Origin: Kribbella sp. NBC_00382
GTDB taxonomy: Bacteria > Actinomycetota > Actinomycetes > Propionibacteriales > Kribbellaceae
Length of the DNA: 64,000 nucleotides
NCBI RefSeq assembly: GCF_036067295.1
Contig: NZ_CP107954.1
Span: forward strand, 5,890,001 to 5,954,000
Reading direction: 5' to 3'
Below the pieces are notes generated by a model. The model was not told the origin of the DNA and ran no database searches. It saw only the letters and a list, made by a program, of their open reading frames with translations. A program made the translations under genes and the position numbers. Positions 26,707 through 35,035 of this stretch are shown piece after piece (position 1 is the first letter of the stretch; the number at the start of each line of letters is the position of its first letter).

Positions 26707-28483
26707 GCAAATGCGGACCTTGTGGCTGTGGTTGATGACGGGGTTGCGGGCGGCGCCGTTCCACTCGACGGCGCTGGTGGTCATCCTCTGCCTGCAGGCG
26801 GCGATCGCGCCGGTGCGGACGTACGGGGTGAAGCTGATCCTCGACGGTGTGGGTGGGGCTGGTGATGGGCCGATTCGGTTGGGTGTGCTGGTCATTCTTG
26901 CGACCTTCGCGGTGGCCTTCGCGGCGACGTCGGTCGATGGGTATCTGGAGAGTGCCGGTGCGGATCGGGTCGAGCGATGGGTGCTGTCCGACATCCTGCG
27001 GCTGACCACGCACATCCCCGGCATCGAGCAGCATGAGCGGCCGGACGTGGCGGATCGGCTGGCTCAACTCCGCGACGGCGCTCGCGAGTTGGGGTGGGCC
27101 GCCGTGGTGCTGTTCCAGTTGATCTCGACGGGCGTCACCATCGCGCTCGTGGTGGCGATGCTCAGCGGCGTACATCCGATCTTCGGTGTCCTTCTGGTAC
27201 TGGCCTTTGGGCAGGTGTGGGCCGCGAACCTCGACTCGAAGTGGATGCAGGAGGCGATGGAACGGATGCAGCCGTACGGGCGGCTGGTGCGTTCCTTGGC
27301 CGAGCTCGCTCGTGATCCGCGGCAGGCGACCGAGCTGCGCGTCTTCGGCCTCGGCCCGACGCTGCTGTCCCGGATCCGGTCGCTGTCGGGGACCATGTAC
27401 GCCGATGAGCGGCGGGCGATGGTTCGCGGGCTGGTGGTCGTCACGCTGGCCAAGACGGTCTTCCGGCTCGCGTACCTCGGTGCCGTGGTGTACCTGATCG
27501 TGTTGGCGGGGCGAGGGGCTGCGTCTGTTGGGGACCTGGCCTTGGTGGTGCTGCTTGCTCCACAGGTTGATGGGGCTGCGTCGGAGGCCGGTGACGGGGT
27601 CAGCCGGATCGGGGGCGCGCTGCGGAGCTTTGGGCGGTATCGCTGGCTGCGGGACTATGCGTCGGCGCATGACTGGAAGTCGAGCGTGGGGTTGGCGCCT
27701 GGGCGGTTGGTTCATGGCATTGAGTTGCGCGACTTGTCCTTCGCTTACCCGGGTACGGATGCTGTGGTGCTGGACTCGGTCAATCTGGTGATCCCGGCGG
27801 GGACGAGTGTGGCGCTGGTGGGGGAGAACGGGGCTGGGAAGTCGACGTTGGTGAAGTTGCTGTCGCGGATGTACGACCCTTCCTCTGGCTCGATTCTGGT
27901 GGACGGGGTGCCGTTGTCGACGATCGATCCGGTGGCCTGGCGGGAGCGGTTGTCGGCGGGGTATCAGGACTTCGTCAAGTACGAGTTCGCCGCGCGTCTC
28001 GTGGTGGGGGTCGGCGATCTTTCGCGTCTTGATGATGAGTCGGCTTTGCGGGCTGCGTTGGCGCGTGGGGAGGCTTGGGAGCTGGTTGAGTCGTTGCCTC
28101 GCGGGCTGGAAACGCAGTTGGGGACGCGGTTCTCGGAGAGCTCGGAGCTGTCGGGTGGGCAGTGGCAGCGGCTCGCGCTGGCTCGGGCGTTTCTGCGCGA
28201 GCGCCCGCTGGTGCTGCTGCTCGACGAGCCGACGGCTGCACTCGATCCCGAGGCGGAACACGCTTTGTACGAACGATTCGCGGAGGCGTCGCGGGTGGCG
28301 GCTGCGGAGACGGGTGGGATCACGGTGCTGGTCTCGCATCGGTTCTCGACCGTGCGGATGGCGGATCTGATCGTGGTGATGGATCAGGGGCGGGTGGTCG
28401 AGGTCGGGAGTCACCGGGAACTGGTTGCGGCGCGGGGGCGGTACGCGGAGCTGTTCGAAGTACAGGCTCGGGCGTATCGCTGA
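26699..28483 (+). CDS. ABC exporter, permease-ATPase fusion, subunit 2
   Basis: This 594-residue partner half-transporter has membrane helices in the first 300 residues and an ATPase with Walker A GENGAGKST, signature LSGGQWQR, Walker B VLLLDEPTAALD and H-loop VSHRF. Both subunits have complete ATP sites, so neither is a degenerate partner. The ATG at 26699 overlaps the upstream stop by 8 bases; an in-frame ATG at 26711 is an alternative. No peptide precursor or modification gene is beside it, so lipids, drugs or small metabolites are as likely as peptides. Confidence 0.9.
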   Translation: MREQMRTLWLWLMTGLRAAPFHSTALVVILCLQAAIAPVRTYGVKLILDGVGGAGDGPIRLGVLVILATFAVAFAATSVDGYLESAGADRVERWVLSDILRLTTHIPGIEQHERPDVADRLAQLRDGARELGWAAVVLFQLISTGVTIALVVAMLSGVHPIFGVLLVLAFGQVWAANLDSKWMQEAMERMQPYGRLVRSLAELARDPRQATELRVFGLGPTLLSRIRSLSGTMYADERRAMVRGLVVVTLAKTVFRLAYLGAVVYLIVLAGRGAASVGDLALVVLLAPQVDGAASEAGDGVSRIGGALRSFGRYRWLRDYASAHDWKSSVGLAPGRLVHGIELRDLSFAYPGTDAVVLDSVNLVIPAGTSVALVGENGAGKSTLVKLLSRMYDPSSGSILVDGVPLSTIDPVAWRERLSAGYQDFVKYEFAARLVVGVGDLSRLDDESALRAALARGEAWELVESLPRGLETQLGTRFSESSELSGGQWQRLALARAFLRERPLVLLLDEPTAALDPEAEHALYERFAEASRVAAAETGGITVLVSHRFSTVRMADLIVVMDQGRVVEVGSHRELVAARGRYAELFEVQARAYR

Positions 28484-28505
28484 CGTTTTTGTCGGTCGTT
28501 GGTTC

Positions 28506-28511
28506 TAGGGT
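28506..28511 (+). promoter_or_regulatory. -10 box of leaderless DinB gene
   Basis: TAGGGT ends eight bases before the ATG at 28520, in the 36-base gap after the exporter stop, so the DinB-VOC pair has its own promoter. Confidence 0.6.
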
Positions 28512-28519
28512 CTTGTCGC

Positions 28520-29080
28520 ATGGGCGACTGCGGAGATTTGGTGATCGGGCAGCTGGAGTTCTACTGGGACTTTCACCTGCGGCCGCGGCTGGAGGGGCTG
28601 ACGGACGAGGAGTACCAGTGGGCGCCGGCGCAACCGAGCTGGACAGTGCGTGCGGACGCCTCTGGCCAGGTGGTGCTTGACGCCGAGGATCCCGAGCCGT
28701 CGCCGCCGCCGGTGACGACGATCGCCTGGCGGCTGGTGCATGTCGCGGTCGGCTGCTTCGCCGCTCGCTACAACACCTTCTTCGACGACACGATCGACGC
28801 CCCGATGTGGGACCCACGTCACCGCCCAACCGACCTGCCGGTAACGGCCGACGCCGGTCTGGCCTTCATAGACCACTGGTACGCCAAATGGCACGACGCC
28901 ATTCGCTCCCTGGATGACGCGGCACTGGCCGCGCCCCTAGGCCCCAAGGGCGGCCCCTACGCCGACGACTCGATGCTCGCCCTGATCGTCCACCTCAACC
29001 GCGAGACCATGCACCACGGCGCCGAAATCTGCCTACTCCGCGACCTCTACCGCGCTGGCTACGGAACAGCAACCGCATGA
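28520..29080 (+). CDS. DinB-family protein
   Basis: This 186-residue four-helix-bundle protein has the DinB-like pattern of metal-binding histidines on separate helices: one near WRLVHVAVGCF and a pair in LNRETMHHGAEI. The group includes thiol-dependent transferases (mycothiol or bacillithiol) and many proteins of unknown function. ATG 28520 fits the promoter and begins MGDCGDLVIGQLEFYWDFH. It overlaps the VOC gene by 4 bases (ATGA), so both are made together and may act on one small electrophile or toxin; this is inference. Confidence 0.85.
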   Translation: MGDCGDLVIGQLEFYWDFHLRPRLEGLTDEEYQWAPAQPSWTVRADASGQVVLDAEDPEPSPPPVTTIAWRLVHVAVGCFAARYNTFFDDTIDAPMWDPRHRPTDLPVTADAGLAFIDHWYAKWHDAIRSLDDAALAAPLGPKGGPYADDSMLALIVHLNRETMHHGAEICLLRDLYRAGYGTATA

Positions 29081-29514
29081 CCGCCTTCGACCTGCACATC
29101 GTCTTCGACTGCGCCAACCCGGACCTGGTCGCCCGCTTCTGGATGGAGGCCCTAGGCGGCTACGACTTCCCAATGCCCGTCCCCGACGGCTTCACCACCT
29201 GGGACGACTGGGCCGACGCCCAAGGAATCCCCGTAGACCAACGCCCCACCACCCGCACCCTGGTCGACAAGACCCGCAACCGCCCCGACATCTTCTTCCT
29301 CAAGGTCCCAGAGTCGAAGTCCGGCAAGAACCGCCTACACCTGGACATCAAGGTCGCGCCCGGCCTCACTGGCGCAGATCGGCTTTTGAAGATCAAAGCG
29401 GAAGGCGAGCGGCTGACTGCCCTCGGCGCCACCCTCCTCCAGACGATCGACGAACCCGACAGCTTTCACCTGATCATGCAAGACCCCGAAGGCAACGAGT
29501 TCTGCGTGGCCTGA
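29077..29514 (+). CDS. VOC family (glyoxalase/bleomycin-resistance-like) protein
   Basis: This 145-residue protein has two beta-alpha-beta-beta-beta modules typical of the vicinal oxygen chelate fold. It opens FDLHIVFDCANPDLVARFW, has a central NRLHLDIKV strand and ends with the family's MQDPEGNEFCV. The metal ligands appear to include His in DLHIVF and the Glu in PEGNEF. It is translationally coupled to the DinB gene. Substrate unknown; detoxification of a xenobiotic or dioxygenase-like chemistry are both possible. Confidence 0.85.
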   Translation: MTAFDLHIVFDCANPDLVARFWMEALGGYDFPMPVPDGFTTWDDWADAQGIPVDQRPTTRTLVDKTRNRPDIFFLKVPESKSGKNRLHLDIKVAPGLTGADRLLKIKAEGERLTALGATLLQTIDEPDSFHLIMQDPEGNEFCVA

Positions 29515-29552
29515 TGGACCCACTCTGCACTGGCTGGCCAGCACCACCTGCG

Positions 29553-30347
29553 CTAACCGCGCAAGGCTGCGAAGATCTCCCGCTGGGTGGTGTCGTCGGG
29601 GTCGTGTCCGCCTTCGTACCGGTGTTGGCTGGCGTTGGGAATGTTGCTGAGTAGCCATTCGGCATGAGCAGGGCTGGAGTTGTCGTCCTTCGATCCAAAC
29701 CGCACATCGACCGGTACGACGATGTCCCGCAGCTCGAACCCCCAAGGCTTGCTCAACGCCAGATAGTCGTCGATCCAGCCGTCCAGCCCGTCGACACAGG
29801 CCGCCCGCATCCGGTCGTACCGGCCGCCGTCCGGTACGTCGGTGCCGAACTCGCGCAGGATCTCGGGGCCTCGGCGGCCGAGTTGCTCGCGGAGGAACGC
29901 TTCTCCGCGGCGGGCGTCGGCCGGCCAGTCGAGCGATGCGAAGGCCGTAGTGCCTGGGGCCGCGATCGCCGAGACGGTGCTGCAGTGGATCACCCTGTCC
30001 GGGAGTAAAGCTGCGGCCGCGAGCGCGTGCGGTCCGCCGCCGGAGAACCCGGTGACCGCGAAGTGGTCCCATCCGTGCGCATCGGCCAGCAGTGCGACGT
30101 CAGCCGCCGCGTCGGCGACGGTTCGGCCGGGTTGGCGATCGGAGCCGTAGCCCGGGCGGCCGTGGAGCAGTACTCGCAGGCCGGTCTCCTCGATCGCGGT
30201 GATGACATCCGGTCGCTCCCACCGGGTGCCCGGCGTCCCGTGATGTGCGATGACGGGCACACCTGCCTCATCGCCGTACAGGCAGTACCTGATGGTGCGG
30301 CCGTCTGCGGTCACGACCTCATGGGTGGGAGTCACTCGGTCGTTCAA
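29553..30347 (-). CDS. Alpha/beta hydrolase
   Basis: This 264-residue cytoplasmic enzyme has the alpha/beta-hydrolase elements: HHGTPGTRWE as oxyanion loop, nucleophile elbow GFSGGGPHA, an acid near VRFGSKDDN and the histidine in YEGGHDPDD. The start is TTG 30347 with GAGGGTGG just upstream; a GTG at 30335 is an alternative. It stands alone on the minus strand between the VOC and DsbA-like genes. The substrate cannot be predicted. Confidence 0.88.
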   Translation of the reverse strand: MNDRVTPTHEVVTADGRTIRYCLYGDEAGVPVIAHHGTPGTRWERPDVITAIEETGLRVLLHGRPGYGSDRQPGRTVADAAADVALLADAHGWDHFAVTGFSGGGPHALAAAALLPDRVIHCSTVSAIAAPGTTAFASLDWPADARRGEAFLREQLGRRGPEILREFGTDVPDGGRYDRMRAACVDGLDGWIDDYLALSKPWGFELRDIVVPVDVRFGSKDDNSSPAHAEWLLSNIPNASQHRYEGGHDPDDTTQREIFAALRG

Positions 30348-30423
30348 CCACCCTCGGAGTCAATCGGACCACGGTCCGGTTGTGTGGTACCGTGGGTTTT
30401 CCATTGTTTTGAAGGGGAAACTG

Positions 30424-31119
30424 ATGACTGTTGCTGTCGCGCCGGGGACCATCGTCGTGTACTCGGACATCTGGTGCTCGTTCGCCCATCTGGCTGTGCA
30501 TCGCCTGCACAAGACGCGGGCCCGGCTGGGGTTGGAGGAGCGGGTGGCGTTCGATCACCATGCATTTCCGCTGGAGTTGCTGAACGGGCACAGCAGTCCG
30601 CGGCCGGGTACGGATTCCGAGGTATCGGCGATTGGCCGCCTCGATCCTGAGGCCGGTTGGAAGCTATGGCAGGCGCCCGACTGGACTTATCCAACGACCA
30701 CGCTGCCCGCGCTGGAGGCCGTGCAAGCAGTCAAGGAGCAGAGTCTTGCCGCGAGCGAGGCGCTGGATCTCGCGCTGCGCAAGGCGTTCTGGGTCGACAG
30801 CCGCTGCATCAGCCTGCGCTCGGTACTACTCGACGTCGCCGCAGATACCGGTGCAGTCGACGTCGACCAACTCGCAGCCGCCCTGGACGACGGCCGTGCC
30901 CGCAGACTCGTGATGGCCGACTTCGCCGTCTCCCAGACGGACGCGGTTCAGTGCAGCCCGCACCTGTTCCTTGCCGATGGCACCAATGCCGCCAACCCCG
31001 GTGTAGAGGTCCACTACACCGACGCCTACGGCACCGGCTTCCCGATCGCCACAGCCGACGACCCCACCATCTACGAGTCGCTCCTACTGCGGGCTGCTGG
31101 AGCTCTTCAGGCTGTTTAG
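30424..31119 (+). CDS. DsbA-like (thioredoxin-fold, FrnE/HCCA-type) oxidoreductase
   Basis: This 231-residue protein has a DsbA-family fold: strand IVVYSDIWCSFAH at the active-site position, an inserted helical domain, then the cis-proline segment QCSPHLFLADG. The active site reads CSFA and not CxxC, so a second cysteine is missing and disulfide exchange is unlikely to follow the usual route; the FrnE/2-hydroxychromene isomerase branch is a better match. ATG 30424 has AAGGGGAAA upstream. Its stop overlaps the convergent cupin stop by three bases. Confidence 0.8.
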   Translation: MTVAVAPGTIVVYSDIWCSFAHLAVHRLHKTRARLGLEERVAFDHHAFPLELLNGHSSPRPGTDSEVSAIGRLDPEAGWKLWQAPDWTYPTTTLPALEAVQAVKEQSLAASEALDLALRKAFWVDSRCISLRSVLLDVAADTGAVDVDQLAAALDDGRARRLVMADFAVSQTDAVQCSPHLFLADGTNAANPGVEVHYTDAYGTGFPIATADDPTIYESLLLRAAGALQAV

Positions 31120-31502
31120 ACCTCGATGCCGGTGTGCGTCTGGATGTGCTCGGGAAGCGGGTCGTGGGTGTCGCCGGTGGTGGGGGTGTTGGCGGGGTCG
31201 ATGACGAGGATCTGGGCGCCGGCGGGGGAGGAGGGGCAGTGGTAGATGCCCTTCGGGACGACGAAGAGGGAGCCGGCCGGGAGCGTGACGACGCGCTCGT
31301 CAGGGTCGCGGACGCCGATGGTCAGTTCGCCTTCGAGGACCAGGAAGAGTTCGTCGGTGGTGTCGTGGACGTGCCAGATGTAGGAGCCCTTCACATGTGT
31401 CACCCGGACGTCGTAGTCGTTGATCCGCGCGGCGATCCGCGGGCTCCACAGGTCGTCGAAGGTGGACAGGACGGCGCGCAGGTCGATCGGTTCGTTGGTC
31501 AC
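31116..31502 (-). CDS. Cupin-domain protein
   Basis: This 128-residue single-domain cupin has the two conserved motifs: WHVHDTTDELFLVLEGEL (metal ligands His, His, Glu) and PAGSLFVVPKGIYHCPSS (third His). It starts with GTG 31502 behind GGTGAG. It is divergent from the GlxA-like regulator 52 bases away, which may control it. Such small cupins act as metal-dependent isomerases, dioxygenases or sugar-binding proteins; nothing narrows it further. Confidence 0.88.
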   Translation of the reverse strand: MTNEPIDLRAVLSTFDDLWSPRIAARINDYDVRVTHVKGSYIWHVHDTTDELFLVLEGELTIGVRDPDERVVTLPAGSLFVVPKGIYHCPSSPAGAQILVIDPANTPTTGDTHDPLPEHIQTHTGIEV

Positions 31503-31542
31503 CTCACCAGTCTCACCGGGTGCGTTCCGGACGCGTGAGTGC

Positions 31543-31549
31543 TAGGAAT
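31543..31549 (+). promoter_or_regulatory. Putative -10 region of leaderless AraC-type gene
   Basis: TAGGAAT lies with its first six bases ending six bases before the ATG at 31555. The match to TAnnnT is imperfect, but the position equals that of the other leaderless genes. Confidence 0.4.
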
Positions 31550-31554
31550 AGCGC

Positions 31555-32565
31555 ATGTCGAAACAATCCTCGCAACGGCCGCAGCGGCAACCGCAAGAGT
31601 CGGGGCGGCCGCATCGGGTTGCGGTGATCGTGGACGAGAGTTCCAACCCGTTCGAGCTCGGCGTCGCGACCGAGTTGTTCGGCCTGCGCCGGCCGGAACT
31701 GGATCGCGAGTGGTATGACCTGGTCCTCTGTACGCCGGAGCCGGCCGTCCGCATGCACAGCGGCTTCTTCACGCTGACCGGCGTCGCCGGACTCGACCAG
31801 GTCGACAACGCGGACACCGTCATCGTCCCGAATCGCCCGGATCCCGAAGTACCGCCATCGCCCGCAGTCCTCGACACCGTACGCCGGGCTGCCGCGCGCG
31901 GCGCCAGGATGGTGAGCTTCTGCACCGGCGCCTTCACCCTCGCGGCAGCCGGCGTACTGGACGGCCGCCGTGCCACCACGCACTGGCGCTGGGTCGAACT
32001 CTTCGCCGCCATGTACCCCGAGGTGAAGCTCGAACCCGACGTACTGTTCGTTGACGAAGGCAACGTCCTGACGGCCGCCGGAAGTGCTGCCGCACTCGAC
32101 CTCGGCCTCCACCTGATCCGCCGCGACCACGGCGCCGAGGTAGCCAACGCCGTCAGCCGCCGTCTCGTCTACACCGCCCACCGCGACGGCGGCCAACGCC
32201 AGTTCATAGACCAGCCGGTACCACCGGTAGCCGACACCTCATTGGCTCCGCTCCTCACCTGGGTCCGCGAAGAACTGGCCAGCCCATTGACAATCGCCGA
32301 CATCGCAGCCCACGCCGCGATGAGCCAGGCCACCCTCCACCGCCACTTCCAAGCAGAACTCGGCACAACCCCTCTCGCCTGGCTCACCGCCGAACGAGTA
32401 GCCCTAGCCTGCCGCCTACTAGAAGCCGGCGAGATCCGCCTAGACGCAGTAGCCCGCCAATCCGGCCTAGGCACCGCAACCAACCTACGCATCCAACTAA
32501 GACGCCGCACCGGCCTAACCCCCAGCAACTACCGCCGCCGCTTCGCCCTCAACGCAACCGGGTGA
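31555..32565 (+). CDS. GlxA-type transcriptional regulator (DJ-1/PfpI-like domain plus AraC HTH)
   Basis: This 336-residue regulator has an N-terminal glutamine-amidotransferase-like domain (about 20-190) with the nucleophile-type segment VSFCTGAFTLAAAGVL, and a C-terminal AraC/XylS double HTH (about 235-330, LTIADIAAHAAMSQATLHRHF). GlxA-like proteins regulate amine, arginine or detoxification genes. The last 200 bases use rare CTA and TAG-rich codons compared with the rest of the gene, as in a few other 3' ends here. The divergent cupin is the obvious first target. Confidence 0.9.
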   Translation: MSKQSSQRPQRQPQESGRPHRVAVIVDESSNPFELGVATELFGLRRPELDREWYDLVLCTPEPAVRMHSGFFTLTGVAGLDQVDNADTVIVPNRPDPEVPPSPAVLDTVRRAAARGARMVSFCTGAFTLAAAGVLDGRRATTHWRWVELFAAMYPEVKLEPDVLFVDEGNVLTAAGSAAALDLGLHLIRRDHGAEVANAVSRRLVYTAHRDGGQRQFIDQPVPPVADTSLAPLLTWVREELASPLTIADIAAHAAMSQATLHRHFQAELGTTPLAWLTAERVALACRLLEAGEIRLDAVARQSGLGTATNLRIQLRRRTGLTPSNYRRRFALNATG

Positions 32566-32697
32566 TCGGCAGCCGCCTCTACCTCGCGCTCGTCCACAGG
32601 CGCGCACGTCCTGTGCATAACCTGACCGCTTCCGGCCAATCGTGGATCCCTTATAAACAAGGGCCTTCCGGGTTCGAAAACTGTCGGTGGGGCTGTC

Positions 32698-32703
32698 TAG
32701 AGT
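32698..32703 (+). promoter_or_regulatory. -10 box of leaderless DUF222/HNH gene
   Basis: TAGAGT ends seven bases before the ATG at 32711. TTCGAA lies about 19 bp upstream and may be part of a recognition element. A dyad CCCTT-N6-AAGGG lies at 32649-32664. Confidence 0.65.
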
Positions 32704-32710
32704 TGTCGGT

Positions 32711-34231
32711 ATGGAGATCTCGCAGCTGCGACCCACCTGTCTCCAGAGTGACGACGAACTCATGGTCACTCTGGACACGGTTGTGGCTGCCCGCAGGCAG
32801 CTGAACACGGTCTACCTGGACCTGGTCAGAGATGTCGAGTCCCGGGGTCTCGCCCCCGAGCTCGGCGCCAACAACACCGTCGAACTCCTCGAGCTACGCC
32901 ACCGCCGCGATGCCTCCGAGATCCGTAGCGATCTCAAGTTCCTCAAGTACCTCAGCAAGTACGGCATGGTGGCCGCCGCTCTCGCCTCGGACGAAGACCC
33001 ATTGGGTTTGACCGTTGAACAGGCGAAGGTCATCGTCTTCACCTTGGAGAAGGCGCCTGCGACCGTACCGGTCGAGGATCTCGAGGTCGCTGAAGACCAG
33101 ATGATCGAGGTCGCGCGCCACCTGACCCCGGGTGACCTGCGGGACTTCGGCCGCCAGGTCCTCGATCGGTTGGACACCGACGGGCCCGAGCCCGCCGAGG
33201 AGGAGGCGTACCAGAGCGAGAAGCTGTGGATCCGCCGTGCCGATCATGGCGTGAAGTTCGGTGGGTTCCTGGCGGGTGCGAATGCTGAACAGTTCAAGAC
33301 CGCGATCCACGACCTCGCGAAGCCGCACCGGACTGTTGATGGTGAACTCGACCCGCGCTCGCACGAGAAGCGCCAGGCTGACGCGTTGACCACGATCCTC
33401 GACATCGCCACCGGCGCTGACCCGGTGACCGGCGTGCCTGGAGTTCCGCATCTGACCGTCACCATCGACTTCAACGACCTCAAGGCCCTCACCGCGGCCG
33501 CCGTGGGCGAACTCGTCTTCGGTGACAACCTCTCCGCCTCCGCCGTCCGCCTCCTCGCCTGCGACGCAGCGGTGTTACCGATCGTCCTCGGTACTGATTC
33601 CCAGCCACTGGACGTCGGGATGGAGTACCGGTTCGTCACCCGCTACATCCGCCGCGCCCTCAACCGCCGCGACAAAGGCTGTGTCATCTGCAAAGCCCCA
33701 CCCTCACACTGCCACGCCCATCACATCATCCATTGGATCGACGGCGGCCCGACCTCGATCTCAAATCTCGTACTGCTCTGCGCCGCCCACCACCGCGCCG
33801 TCCACGCCGGCCACTGGTCAGTCACCATCACCAACGGCACCGTCCAGATCACCCGCCCCGACTGGACCATCCCCACCCCATCCCGAATCCCCCTGTCCCT
33901 CATCACCACATCACCTTGGGATGCCCCGCCAAACCCAGACGCCAGGGGCGCGCGGCCGACTTCGCCCTGGGGCACCACGCCTGCCTCGGATGCCCGCCGA
34001 GCCGCGGGCACCTTGACCCTGGACGGCACAGCCGCCAGTTGGCTCGCGCCCACAACCGCCGCCTGGTCCATCAACACCGATCCCCACAACCCCCACCCCA
34101 ACCGGCGACACAGCACTACCGCCCCCACCCCAGCCAACCCCGCCGCCAGAGGCCTGTCCTGGCTAACCCCCGAAGCCGTCGCCGACCTCAACCCCTGGGG
34201 CGAAACCGGCACCCCCTCCACCGGCCCGTAA
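32711..34231 (+). CDS. DUF222-domain HNH endonuclease-like protein
   Basis: This 506-residue protein has the DUF222 helical region in its N-terminal two thirds and an HNH nuclease module near residues 310-375 (RDKGCVICKAPPSHCHAHHIIHW, then SNLVLLCAAHHRAVH). The HNH zinc cysteines and the catalytic HH are present. These proteins are multicopy in many actinobacteria and are often treated as mobile-intron or 13E12-repeat relatives. The C-terminal 120 residues are low-complexity Pro/Thr/Ala-rich. ATG 32711 fits the promoter seven bases upstream. Confidence 0.9.
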   Translation: MEISQLRPTCLQSDDELMVTLDTVVAARRQLNTVYLDLVRDVESRGLAPELGANNTVELLELRHRRDASEIRSDLKFLKYLSKYGMVAAALASDEDPLGLTVEQAKVIVFTLEKAPATVPVEDLEVAEDQMIEVARHLTPGDLRDFGRQVLDRLDTDGPEPAEEEAYQSEKLWIRRADHGVKFGGFLAGANAEQFKTAIHDLAKPHRTVDGELDPRSHEKRQADALTTILDIATGADPVTGVPGVPHLTVTIDFNDLKALTAAAVGELVFGDNLSASAVRLLACDAAVLPIVLGTDSQPLDVGMEYRFVTRYIRRALNRRDKGCVICKAPPSHCHAHHIIHWIDGGPTSISNLVLLCAAHHRAVHAGHWSVTITNGTVQITRPDWTIPTPSRIPLSLITTSPWDAPPNPDARGARPTSPWGTTPASDARRAAGTLTLDGTAASWLAPTTAAWSINTDPHNPHPNRRHSTTAPTPANPAARGLSWLTPEAVADLNPWGETGTPSTGP

Positions 34232-34441
34232 CACCCACCACGCCACGGCCCCACCATCCCCAGCGCCGCCCGCCTCCGGCCCGACGCCAACCACCCACGC
34301 CCACAATCGCCCAGGCCCTCGCCGCCTCCGAGCACGCCAGGCGACAAGCAAGCCACCTCGTCCCATGCAGGTTGGCCACCTGGTCCCACGCAGGTTGGGA
34401 CGCTGGTCCTGGAGCGCCTCAGGTAGTACAGGCTTGGCGAG
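34232..34441. other. Short gap with 23-bp tandem repeat
   Basis: This stretch after the HNH gene is C-rich with no clear gene. Two adjacent 23-bp units, starting CCCATGCAGGTTGG (34362) and CCCACGCAGGTTGG (34385), repeat imperfectly. No terminator with a T-run was found. Confidence 0.5.
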
Positions 34442-34540
34442 GTGCCGACGGCTGAGCAGATCAAAGATGCGAGCCTGATCTGGGAGGGGCATCGGCCAAC
34501 GCTTCCACTGCCCACCGATGTCTTGATTCGAGTCGGCTGA
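34442..34540 (+). CDS. Possible 32-aa ORF
   Basis: GTG 34442 opens a 32-residue frame reading MPTAEQIKDASLIWEGHRPT and ending LPTDVLIRVG. Codon use looks protein-like and CAGGCT ends seven bases before the GTG, a poor -10. It lies 29 bases before the better supported 59-aa gene. No family is known; chance is a real alternative. Confidence 0.3.
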   Translation: MPTAEQIKDASLIWEGHRPTLPLPTDVLIRVG

Positions 34541-34557
34541 CGACCAATGCCGATGGC

Positions 34558-34563
34558 TATCCT
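34558..34563 (+). promoter_or_regulatory. -10 box of leaderless small gene
   Basis: TATCCT ends six bases before GTG 34570, as at other leaderless genes in this window. Confidence 0.55.
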
Positions 34564-34569
34564 GTTGGA

Positions 34570-34749
34570 GTGGCGCTAGGGCGAGGCAAGACGGAGCATG
34601 CTGGTGCTCGGGATATGTCCCGTAAGCATGGGCATTGGGGTCATGCCGAGGAGGCCAAGGAATGGGCTTCGCGGGCTCGTCGGCGGGATGAGAAGCGTGA
34701 GATTGATGATGCTCGCCAGCAGACGAACGTGACGCCTGATCCGAAGTAG
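34570..34749 (+). CDS. Small basic protein (59 aa)
   Basis: This 59-residue protein starts with GTG and reads MALGRGKTEHAGARDMSRKH, then GHWGHAEEAKEWASRARRR and an acidic-polar tail. It is rich in Lys, Arg, His and Glu and predicted to be helical in the middle. The opening GKTEHAGA followed by a W-G and EAK segment resembles a widespread family of short uncharacterised proteins, from memory and not from a search. A -10 box six bases upstream and consistent coding character support it. It is too short for most automatic callers. Confidence 0.65.
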   Translation: MALGRGKTEHAGARDMSRKHGHWGHAEEAKEWASRARRRDEKREIDDARQQTNVTPDPK

Positions 34750-35035
34750 GTTGTGTCATTGCGCGTCGCACGGCTGAGGATGCACGGGCTTGACGATGGC
34801 GCTCGCCGATGAGGCGGCGGTCAAACATGGCGCTCCGGGTTATCCCGAGTTCGCTCGTACCACCGCAGGCGTCTGATGGTCGACGCACAACTGGCACGAC
34901 TCCCGTAATCGGGCGGTCCTGCGTGTTGCATAGGCGGCCAACCTGGTTCGCGTTGGCCAATGCCGTGCGCGCCTTGTGGTTCGGGTGGGCTCAAGACTCT
35001 GGCTCGGCGAGCGGGTACGGGTGGGGCCTAAACAC
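34750..35035. other. Gap without gene
   Basis: No gene is supported. One hairpin, GGCCAAC-N9-GTTGGCC near 34934-34958, may be a terminator without a T-run. Open frames running into the GNAT gene on the other strand are shadows. Confidence 0.4.

Noticed and set aside
24907..28483. Exporter of a ribosomally made peptide
   Set aside because: Neither subunit has an N-terminal peptidase domain, and no precursor or maturation gene is adjacent.
32670..32690. tRNA-like T-arm (GGTTCGAAA)
   Set aside because: The flanking bases do not pair as a T-stem and no acceptor or anticodon arm is present. It more likely belongs to the DUF222 promoter.
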